Assembly: GCA_000444245.1 (NCBI GenBank)
Contig: ATSW01000221.1
Span: 1-21,117, forward strand
From: Botryllus schlosseri
Taxonomy: Eukaryota > Chordata > Ascidiacea > Stolidobranchia > Styelidae
Direction of reading: 5' to 3'
Length of the DNA stretch: 21,117 nt
Shown piece by piece: positions 8,150 to 20,100 of this stretch. A program made the position numbers and the translations under genes. How positions within the stretch are numbered: position 1 is the first letter of the stretch; each line of letters starts with the position of its first letter. Under the pieces are notes generated by a model. It saw nothing but the letters and a program-made list of their open reading frames with translations. It had not been told where the DNA came from and made no database searches.

Positions 8150-11100
8150 CTGTTACAAAAGGACCAACATCAGTCATGCAGCGTTGTAAGGAATGTAATG
8201 GCCATGTTAAACAGAGATGGTCATCGGTCAATGATCAGTAACATAATACTTCTACGTTTCCAGAGTACGGTAGGTGTTTTGTACCTGTACTACTTAGAAC
8301 TCACTAAAATAGTTGCGTTTCAAGACTGAGCAATATATTTTTTTCAATTTGGATTGCATAAAGTAGAGTTTCGGGGTATGTTTGCGACGCATTTCAAATG
8401 AAATCGCGATAACGACCGAGAGAAACAGCCCCTGCATCACGGTAACCGATTATATTTTCGAAAATGCCACAAGTTAGAAGTGTCATTTGTTAAGTGCGAG
8501 TAGAAGTTGTGATTTCAACGCGAGTAGGAGAGTATTTTAGGTGTGGTTTTGCCTAAAAACTGGAAAACCGCCTGTTTGACTACTCCGAAAAAGTATAGTA
8601 CTTCATTACTGAGGTAGAAGTGAACGCAGTCTAAAAACGCAACAAAGACCATTCGAGTACTCCAAAAAAGCAGTACTTTCATTACTGCTGACCGCCTCTG
8701 CGTAACAGACGCACCGTGAATCGCACTTACACTAGGCACACTCAGCTCCAAGACGCCGACAATTCCGGATCCCTCGATCCTGAGTTTCCCGGCGGGTAGC
8801 TTTTGAGAGAACGGGTTCGTGAAAGCCACCGTGACTTCCACAGACTCGCCGACTTTCACGCTGGTACTCGCCACCTGAAACATGCATTTTGACGGGGCTG
8901 TGTATTGATTCGACCTGGACTCGTGTCATTGCGCGTGACTCGAACCAAGTCATATGACTCGAGACTCAGACGGCCAAGACCGACATTTCATTGTAATTTC
9001 GAAGAATAGTTAAGTAACCGCCCTATTGGGATTTCGTCTATTGGTACTGGTACTCGAAAATGCGACCAGAAACTGCTAAAAGCGAAGAAAATTAGTACAT
9101 TATAAATGTGAACCATTCGATATCACCAAACAAAGTTATAAAAAGTGAGTTTAACAAGATTTTAATTGGAAACGGAGCAATCAACACATTGACTTGGACT
9201 CGGACTCGAGTCATAATACTATGACTTGGGTGAGATTGACTTTTGACTCGGAGCCTTATGACTTGGTTACAACTCTGTGCCTCACCCACAGAGGGCGTCA
9301 GTAACGAATTCTGCAAGGCATTGCCCGCTTGCGCCATGTGTGTCCTTATATTCCCTTCATTTCTACTTCATAGTTTTTAGGAGAAATTATTTGCTTGGAT
9401 TATTCTAATTTCATCACTACCGGTACTAAAGTGGTCATGTCTTTACATTGCTTCTACTTTGAGCGCCAACGCTAGCCTAGTTTTACCATATTTTGAGACC
9501 CGAAAAATATGACACTTTTTGAAGGTTACAAAAGATATAATAGCGGACGTGGAAACTTGAGGGAAATATTACTGGGTTGACTTGATCGAGTCAAGTCGAG
9601 TCATCATGAAATCGCGACTCAAGTCGAGTCATTACAACTCTGGTCTTCGACAGAGTAAAATAGTATCGAAACTATAAATCTTGTTGATAAATTAACTCTT
9701 AGTTGCTGGGGATGTATAATTTCAGTAATCGAAAAAAAATCATCCCTAAGACCCTAACTACTCAACTCGAGTCATTAGAATTGTTAGGCCTCCTGGAATC
9801 ATTGTGCCCAGCCCTAATCAGGACACCTCGGAATTGAATCAAACACTCAACACAAACATACCGAGACTGATAACGCCGGCTTGTCTAATTCCACGCTATC
9901 GTTGAACGCAAACGATTGCAAAACGCCGCCAGCGGGTTTCTTCACGCCGCCCAGCACAAAGAGCTTGACGCTGTTGTTGGTGTTGCGCGTCTTCGGCAGA
10001 TACATGGAGCCTTTCAATGTGGCTTTAATAGTCTTCGATTCCCCGGGGGCCAGCCTAAAGTTGCTGCTGTCGTCGTGGAGTTTGGAAACGATAGCTCCTG
10101 GAAATTTCGGGAAATTTTCTCACTCGAATGAAGAATAAATGCCTAATTAGGCTAATCAGAGAGAAATATCGGTAATCCAATTCTAATATAAGTCGTGAAT
10201 TTATTTCAAGGTTCTCATTTTTATTTGAATCTAATTACTGGTTGTCCTGAAAATCCTACAGGCGAACTGTACAGTGCGAAACTTCCACTTCTGCTCGAAA
10301 ACTTATTTTCCAGGCAGAACTACTCATTTTTGAAGTTTGGATTCTGAAAGGCAGAGAGTAGTCGGGGGCTGGTAGTTCGAACAGGGGTGGCAAACTTTTA
10401 CGGCCTGAGGGTCACATGAGATAATTACGAACCATTGCGCGGGCCACTTGTATGTTGATGACCATCCGATCAGAGCGAACCGGATTAGGTAACGATGAAA
10501 AAAGACTACCGTATCATGTTGTGCAAAAGTTTCATCGCCGACGATCTTTCTGCGAGGTCGCATGTCGGATGACACATTCCCTCATAATCGCGAATATACT
10601 TAGACTCAATTCTGTAAATTGGGCGTATTTTTAATTTTCAGAAGGGGTTACCAATACTAAAAGCTAGAAATTGAGTGACAATAAATCGCGAAAAGCGCTA
10701 AGGAAAATTTCAAGTCGAATAAATCTGCCACAAAATATTCTACGTTATGGTCATACACGAAGATCTACCGTAATTTTCCATGTATAATGCGCAAAATTTT
10801 ACCGATTTTTTGCCCTAAAATAGGGGGGTGCGTATTATACATGGGTACAGCAAGCCTTGAAAAAAAATCCCTCAATCAAAAACTTGAAATCGCACCTTTC
10901 TTCATGTTTGTTTAAATCGCGCATCACCTCTAGCCATTGGGCCCCGCAATTCGCATTATAGAGTGTAACGCGCTGCCAAATAGAGAAGCTTGTTGCCAAT
11001 TAACGAAAAGCGAGTTTCTAATTAACGAGAGTCGTCTGCAAAGCACGCGATCTCTTGCTGAGTTGGTTTGCAGTTTGTACGCGAGCGAAATCAGGTCGCT

Positions 11101-14100
11101 GATTGCTACAAGCGTGCGCGGCAATCCTTGTTGATTCATCGTGTCAACGACAGGCCTTAACAATCGCATACACAAGAGGCCATGTGCACGAGATATAATC
11201 GCTTTTGTAATTGTAATAGGCCACGTGCGCAAGATGTCGTGTGTCGCTAGCCTGAGCTATCGCGTCGCCGACCTCACAGGCTTTGTCAGCTATCTATTCT
11301 CGTTTCGAGACAATGCCATTAATTGTATTATGATTAGCGATCATTATGTCATGATTGTTCGACAGTGACATCGCAAAACAGAACAACATCGAATACTAAA
11401 CCGCAACTATTCATGTACTCATGTACTGCGAATGCAGGGTGCGTACTATACATGGGTACAGGCTTTTCCCCAGAATATACACGTCATTTCAAGGGTGCGT
11501 ATTATACATGGGGGCGCACTATATTCGGAAAATTACGGTACATAAAATATGGCTGGCCCCTGGCTAGGCTAATGCAGTCATTGACATCCCAAATTTTAAA
11601 TTTTCAGGAGGTTACCAATACTAAAAGCTAGAAATTGAGTGGCAATAAATGGCGAAAAGCGCTAAGGAAAATTCCAAGTCAAATAAATCTGCCACAAAAT
11701 ATTCTACGTTTTGGTCATACACGAAGATCTACGTAAAATATGACTGGCCCCTGGCTAGGCCAATGCAGTCATCGACATCCCAAATTTCGCGGTCAGGCTA
11801 ATCAAATTTTAGTTGGCCTTGCAAGTTCACAATTAAATTACCTGGGTAATTTATTTTTGATAATACAACTGATTACGAGAATTACCCGCGTAACTAAATA
11901 TCAGTTGAAAGTTCAAGAGTCGGAACTGCATCCCGAAACTTTCGACTGCAACTAAACCCATTTACGAATAGACTAAATAAAGCATTCCACACAATCACCA
12001 ACATACCGTTGTATTGCATGACTTTGGCCACGATACCGATGTAAACTTCCCTTGCCACACTGTCTATGCTAGTGATCTGAAAAGCAAAGATTAGCGCATG
12101 AAGCCTATTGCCTATTACTGGAAATTGCCAGTGGGCATCCAGCAAACCTTGAAAGAGGCGACAATGTCTTCACCGATCGCTACCGAGTCTGGAACGTCGG
12201 CTTCAAACTTGACCGCGTCTGCCGAAGCCACCCTCTCGGACTTGGTGAATTTCACATACTTTCTGGCTATCTTGAAAGACAGCTTTTCCTGAGGAGTCCC
12301 TGAATATTAAATCATCGGTAGAATACTTCCAAACACATTGGGTCAATGTAGTAGGCATTGCTACGCAAGTAGAAGTAGTAGAAATACCAGGGACCAGGGT
12401 TGTAACCAAGTCACAACGCTCCGAGTCACAAGTCAATCTCACTTTTATAGTTTTGACTCGAGTCAATTCGAATGATGACCTTGAGCTCTCTATTACAACA
12501 CCGTGCAGAAAAACACGGTACAAACTTTTCAATCAATTGAAAATTGGATGCGTTATTTCTCTAATCAAAGGACGAGCTTCCAACGTCTTGCATTCCAGAA
12601 TTGACATGGCAAATTCGAATATATTTGGCCGGCTGGCAGGAAACTTGTCACTGACCAGCACCAGTTCGGCTATTGGCGGCCGAGAAAAACTGCTCTGGTG
12701 GTTGGCGGTTTTCATTTTTCTAGTCAAAACTAGGCCTAGAGAACTTCTTTACTTGGAAATCGCTAATTCTAGACCAGGGGTTCTCAAAGGGTGGGCCACA
12801 GAGCTATTTGGAATATTGTAGAACTAGTGAAAATTTGGTAATATTTGTTGTGTTATTCGCTCAAAAATATATTCATATTATCAAATTATACGTAGGCTAC
12901 CTCAAGTTTTCCATCCGACTCTGATGGGACGTATAGTGGCACGTATGGAGTCATAATGTACAAGACGAAAATGGGAGGGGAAACGGTGGCTTGAATCCAC
13001 TGGCTACGACAACCTACGGCTAACGGCAACGAAAATAATTTTGATTATATATTGACTTGAAGTTAGTGCTGAAGTGACCAAGTATTCCAGCAGGGTCGTG
13101 TGTCGTATGCCGTTGAAAAGGGTGCGCATTAAACTAGGACAGAAGAGTATCTGAAGTAGACTTACGTTGCCTTGGCAGGTCGTGTTATTGTAATATCAAA
13201 ATAGCCATATTCGCAATTTATTATCAATTATCAACTTCCTATTGAAGTAAACGGCACCACCGCAACGAATCGTAATGTATTGAGGATTTGGCGCAGCACA
13301 TTAATGTTTGGAATCGGTTTAAAATTTCCGACCTTGAAATAATTGTACATAATGTAAGATTCACATGAAATGATTGTATCATTGAATTGAGTGTTCTGAA
13401 ATCGCAACTTCAATAGATACAGGAAATACTATATGCCTACATTGTACAGCTAGAACATTAAAATATTCTTTCTCCACATCTGTGCAGTATCCCTTTCACA
13501 AAAAAATTGTTTGAAGCTGGCCCAGCCCCAATCCCCACTATAGTGGAACTAAAACCCCCATCACACAGTGGAGGCGGGGATTAGATTATTGGGTTTTGCG
13601 ACATGAGTGGTAATGCGACCATATTAATGTACACAAGAGTTATACGATCTACCAGGGCCGTAACTGCCGCACCTAAAACTACTAATTGGGGGGGTGGGAG
13701 CTCAAAGGGGCCCAAATTTCGTTGCTTGGTCGTTTGTTTGTTGGAGGAGAATTATTCTACTTGAAAATTTTCTTCGCGCAATTTCATGAATATGAAGGTC
13801 GACATTTGTAATGATCAGTAAGAGAAAATACGCATATTTTGGAGAAATAGGCATATCGGCGTCAGTGATGACCACGCCTTGAACGATGCTGTGACTTTAG
13901 GATAAGAGGTGGGCCACAGAACATTTTCAATCCGGAAAATAGGCCACGGGCGAAGAATGGCTGAGAACCCCTGTTCTAGACGAACCAAAGTAGAACATCA
14001 GGAATTCACTTCTACTTTGGGTGCCGAGGATGACTACATTAGCCACCTTTGCATCTGAGCGAAATGACGCAAAACACTTTTGGCAGTTGACCGGCGGTGG

Positions 14101-17100
14101 GTACTTTTGAAATTGCTAGATAATGCAAAACAACTAATCACAATCACAATATTCTAAAATATATAATCGAGAGCTTTTTCAGTGGCTATTTCTTTTGACG
14201 GTTTCACATATCACACATCCCTAAACTACTTACAGATGCTAGGGTTGTAACCAAGTCACGAGGATCATAGTCAAAAGTCAATTTGACTTAATTATAGATT
14301 TGACTCGAGTCTAGTCGAGTCAAGTCAGGGAGTAACAGGCCGAGTCCGAGTCATAGCGTTAAAGGGGCACTGCACTCTAAAACTGATGTGGTCTCAAATT
14401 GAAGGGCAAAACGAAAGAAAAATTTTGGCCGCAGCCGTTTTCTTCAGAACGCCACCGTAATGGAGCTGCAATGTATTAAAATTTCCACAGGGGCTTCACG
14501 CCCCGGCAGTCACGCAGATATCGAACTTTATATAGTTGTCAGCCGATGTTATGAAGGAAATAGAATACACTAGGCCCGATTTGGACATAAATCTCCTGAC
14601 TGGACGTCTTCCGTTGAACGCGGTATCTAAACCGCATTGACGTGTACGACATATTTCCTTCACTGACAACGATATAAAGTTCAATCTCTGCGTGACTGCT
14701 GGAGCGTGATGTGTTTGTGGAAATTTTAATTACGGTGGCGTTCTGAAGAAAACGGCTGCGGCCAAAATTTTTCCACTGTAAAATTTTTCCACGAGTCCAC
14801 TATAAACATGTTTATTCAAACAGATAAAAGACATTTTCTGGGCTTATTCTCCAAATATCGGTCTTGATATACGATACTTGAACAAGTTATATAGAATGTG
14901 TCGAATCATACGACTTATTTGAGTCATGCACAGTCACTACACAAATTGACTCAAGTTGAGTCAACGAAAAATTCCGCTCCACCGACCTTCGGCAAACTTG
15001 TACTGGCTGGTGATGTCTTCTCTCAAATCGGAGCCGACACGTTTGGTGGACATGTTCTTGCCCACGGACCCCTCCTCGGAGAGAATCTCCTCCCATTTGT
15101 CGTCCGCGATTCTCCTCCAGTGCCGTTTGGTGCCGTTCACTTCGGCGTAGATGAAAGGCCCGTCGTAATTGTGGTAGATGAGACCCTGGTGTTCAAAAAC
15201 AGAATTGAAATGTTCTATGCGGGTTGTTAAAATCTTTTTTCTTTTAAATTTCACTGGCAACCTTATAAGATTGTTATGTTGTCTACAAAAACGATGCACA
15301 GCAAATTTGGCTCAATTCCAACCGGTATAAGCGAAGTTATTGATGTTAAAAATTTTGTAAATGAAATAATAGTATTTCCGATGAGAGAATTATAACTAAT
15401 TAGTAGTCGAAGAATGTTCCAGAATTTTTTCTTCAAATCCAAAATTTTGCGCGGTTCATTAACTTTGCTTTCACCGGTTGGAATTGAGCCAAATTTAGCA
15501 TGCATCGTTTTTGTGGATAACTCAAGAATTGCATGGGGTTGATGGCAAGGTTGCATTGTAACCAAGTCACAAGGCTCCGAGTCACAAGTCACTCTCACTT
15601 TTATAGTTTTGACTCGAGCCAAGTCGAGTCATTTTCAATTCACCACCGAGTCAAGTCCGAGTCCAAGTCATCTGGCAGAGGTTCGAGTCCGAGTCATGGT
15701 ACTATGACTCGAGTCCGAGTCATTGTGTTGACTGCTCAGTTTCCAGTTGAAGTCTTGTTAAACCCACTTTTTATAACTATGTTTGGTGATAACGAATGGT
15801 TCGGATTTATAATATACTAATTTCCCTCACATTTAGCAGTTTCTGGTCGCATTTTCAAGTAACCAGTACCAATAGACGAAATCCCAATAGGAAGGTTATT
15901 TTAGTATTCTTTGAAATTACAATGAAATGTCGGTCTTGGCCGTCCTAGTCTCGAGTCATAGGACTTGGTTCGAGTCGTGCGCAATGACTCGAGTTCCAGT
16001 TAAGTCAATACACAGATTGACTCGAGTCGAGTCATTTCCGAGTCATCAGAAAAACGTGACTCAATTCGGACTCGAGTCGAGTCATTACAACCCTGGTTGA
16101 TAGTAAAAGTTGATTTTATAATTTTTATATTAAATTAAAAAAATTCTAAATCTAATAGCTTCGATTCTGCAGTTTGGAATTCAGCGAAATTTATTATAGT
16201 CAAAAAGTATGTTGTGTCACAAAACAAAGTGTTGAATAGAATACCTGCTTGATCGCGTCCAGGGGCATCGGTCCGCACCGCATCACGCCCGAGCTCTCCT
16301 CTTGTGGCGTCGCGTCCAGCGCCTGCCACCCGCCAAAACCTTTGGGCAGGTCGAGCCGGGCCATCCACACGTCGTTCCAAACGTGGAAGTTCCTTCATAA
16401 ATAACGTCGACATGGAACTACGAAATACTTTGAATGTTCGAGAAAAACCGGACGCTTAGTTTCTGAACAGCTGGAATCTAGTAATCTAATTCCGATCTAA
16501 GTTGCAAAATGTTATTTTGCTCCATGCTCCAATTCTAATCTAATTTCTGTAAATTGCTGTAAATCCTACGGTGTGAATTTCGCTAATTCAGAAATTCTAA
16601 TTCTATTCTAATCCGGTCGAACTGTGTAGCTGTAATTCCGATTGTAGCTTAATTTGGAAAAAAACTTGAGTACTGAGCAGCCATCATTCTTATTTTTTAT
16701 CTAATCTGGAAAAGCTGAAATTTTTCTGGTTCGAGTGCGGATTCGCATCAAATTGTTTGTACACAACTTCATATCGGAACGTTTGGCATAGTTTCTCTAC
16801 AAAACGGGTCCATCATTTTCTTGTTATGAACCCAAAAGTGCTCACCGGTGGCTAACGAAGTATTTTAAATCGAAATTTTTGAAATTATTATAAAAGAATT
16901 TAAAATGCAAATTTTACTGTCAACCCCGTGAATTTGTTGAGTTGTCTGCAAAAACGATGCAAAACAAATCCGACGCAATTCCAACCGGTAGAAGCGCAGT
17001 TATTTGATCTGAGTTTTTCATCAATAATTCTGGGAAATATCCACCGTCAATGGTATTTTGCAAATCCAAAACTTTCGACTGCACAATAACTTCGCTTCAA

Positions 17101-20100
17101 CCGGTCGGAAGTGAGAAAAAATTGTTGCGCGTCGTTCTTTTGGGCTGCTTGACAATTTCACGGGGTTGACGATTAAGTTTCAGCAAAAATTTTTGTCATA
17201 ATTTCAAAATTTTTCAATTGGGTCTGCGTCGGGCTTCTACCGGTTGGAATTGAGCCAAAGTTGGCGCGCAGCGTTTTTTCAGGCAGCCTGACAAGATAAT
17301 CAGTGAATCCTCGGTATCCAGGAAAAAAATTATTTTTGAACATTGCCTATATTCAGTAATTGGATGAATGGTAGACCAATTTGAAAACTGAGAAATGCAA
17401 AGAGTAAATTGGTTCAAACACATCACTCTTACCAAATCGAATCATCATTGTCTAAGCTTTTATCGTTCTTATCATACTGAGTCGATCGTCAGATTGGCGT
17501 CGGTGTCGTGAGCAGATTCGAAATTCGTAACGCACCGAGCCGGAATCCCGATAGCTCGAAGAGCTGTAATATGATCAAATAACTATTCCGTTGCGTCGAT
17601 TATTTCGTTAAAACAAGCGCGATTAATCGAGTAAGAAGACATAAGCATTCGCTTTCATAATGAATATCGGTTCCTTTTTCTACCCCCCCCCCCAAATGAG
17701 TGCATTGTTAATCACAAGTAGGGCTGGAGCACAATGATTCGAGTACTCGAGGGACCGCGCATTGAGTTGGTGAGTGCGCGCAGGCTCGTGAAAAATTAAG
17801 AGGGAACATTGCTCCCCGCCACTGAAACTTAATTATAGTTTTGATCGTATTCTCCATCGAGAAAACCTTGATTGGCCGTGTCGCAGCATCAAGACATACC
17901 GCAAAGCTACGAAGGTTTCTGGAAATAACACATTTCCGAAGTCATGATCATTCCACAACATTGTCAAGAAGTGCAATGAAATCTGCGTGGTCGAAAGAAA
18001 TACCAAGGTATCTTTAACATGATGGATAGCTGGCATTGTGTTCTTTGTGGCGGCATAAAAGGTACACATTTGAACTTTGACATAGTACATTCAGTTGTGA
18101 CATCATAACGAGTGATACTCGAATACTTGATTTTGCCCAGCCCCAGCCCTAATCACAAGTTATATTTCCTGTTGACACTTTCAAAAGTACCTAATGAAGT
18201 AAAAAAAATGTGAGCATCTCTGATATAGCGTCATGATTGGATTTGATGATAGTGATTTCATAATACTACAATTGCAACATGAAAATAGTTATCAGGCATA
18301 CGTCTCAAAGCAACGAGATTCAATACCTGTGCACAGCACCCCGGCAAACACCCAGCACTGTCCATACTGGACCGGTTCCTTCTTCTCGAAATACTGCTTC
18401 AGTATGGCGTAACTGCCCACCCAATCGCTGGGGTTGGTGCCGTCGTCATATTCCCCACTCCAGTTCCCGACCAGGACGCCGTCATCATCGTTAGAGTTGA
18501 CCAGCGCCGAAAAGTGCCTGGCGACAGCCACTGCGCTGTTGTGGTCTCTATACCGCAGCGCGCCCATGTCAAGAATATGCAGCACGGCGTCCAATACCTC
18601 CTTTTCGAACTGTAATTGCATGCGGGCAAGTTGTATCCTTGTGAAAATTCGAAGAGACTCTTGGCAATACAGAGCTTCGGTAGCCAATCGGATAATATGT
18701 TCATTAGGGGTGTTTAAAAACGAACTGTTTTCTCAACTTGTATTGGCTACTTGATAAAGTTGTTGGGTTACCTTAATCAAGCCTACACACCAAATTTGGT
18801 TCCATTCCAGCCAGTAGCTGCATTGCTACAAGAGAAGAAAGTTTCGATTTCTTATATAAAAATAAATACGCAAAAATTTGAAAATTCTCTGTTCACCCCA
18901 TGAAAGGGTTAGGTTGTCTATAGAAACAATGTTCACCAACTTTGGTTCAATTCCAACCAGTTGAAGCGGAGTTATTGCCGTCGAAAAATTTGGATTTGAA
19001 TAAAATAGTATTTACGGTGAGCACCTATTATAAATAATTAAAGAATTGGTCACCGTAAGTACTATTTTATTGATAATGCAAATTTTTCGACGGCCATGAC
19101 TCCGCTTCCACTGGTTGGAATTGAACCAAATTTGGTGTGTAGGCTTAAATTGAGTAACCTAACAATTTTATCAAGTAGCCAGTACAGTTTGAGAAAAAAT
19201 GTCATTTTTGAACACCCTCAATGTTCACATCGTGATAAACCACCCGATTATTTTCGGCTGACATTCGTCAGGGGTAATCGTCAGCAACTTGTAGAGAATT
19301 GACAAGAACATTGAATATCAACAATCGCATCACAAAACATGACGTCGTCGGCATTGAAATACACAAACTCCGTGCATAATCTAGATATCGTACATTGAGA
19401 TCACACTTGGACACAAGAACTGCGACCCATCGTGCAAAACTCATGAACCCTCATTTGATATGAACTGAACTTCTTTCAATGTTCAAGTTTTCGCGAATTC
19501 GGCAATTCTAATCCAATTCTGAAAAAATCTATAGCCACAATTCTAATTCTAATCAAATTTGGAAAGATTTTCTAGCTGCCCGAGTCTCATTGTGATTAAG
19601 CCATCCATTCGCCTGGATTGCTCGATTATAATATCAACAAGATGGGGTAAGCAGTACCATCAAAATCTACTCAAGTACTCCGTAAAATTAGACCAGAAGG
19701 GAGTAGCACTTCGTTGCTGACCACTGCCTATCAGGCTGCACACCAAACGATACAAATTTTGTGCCGGATATAGCAAATTTTGGACAATATAATCAGTAGG
19801 GCAAGTTTTTGTTGCACTAAAATCGCGAGAAAGTTGCATTTATAATTTTTGTTGAATTATTAGGGTATGAGACGCCCGAAAGGTTCCGTTGTATAACTCA
19901 GTTTCTGAAGAGCTGTCAAATTTGTTACTTCGCAATTTAACAGTATGACGAAAACGCCAAAAAACACATTTTTCCCGGCGAACAGCAAGAAAAATATGCA
20001 ATGCGGGAATAATTTTCCCCAAAAAAGCCAAATAACATAGCGATAACCCCTCACCCTAAAAAAGTCGAATAACACACCCTAAACCCCCTAGGTCTGCAAA

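Noticed and set aside
9796-9812. Second complete hAT MITE like 17719-18151
   Set aside because: Only the terminal CCCAGCCCTAATC motif is present. No opposite end or flanking duplication was found.
10930-11232. Possible transposase in the 771-base element (both strands)
   Set aside because: Neither frame shows a helix-turn-helix or DDE-type motif; the element is better called non-autonomous.
12453-12821. 122-codon open frame on the plus strand
   Set aside because: It runs from a repeat fragment across unique sequence into the hAT element boundary, so it is a chance frame.
13231-13413. Intact hAT transposase
   Set aside because: Only a short stretch resembles the dimerisation region; the key downstream motif is unreadable and the element is too short.
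14898-15230. Plus-strand frames opposite the transglutaminase core exon
   Set aside because: Shadows of the conserved minus-strand exon, which has family matches and splice sites.
18434-18754. Plus-strand frame opposite the catalytic-cysteine exon
   Set aside because: Shadow of the minus-strand exon; no independent similarity.
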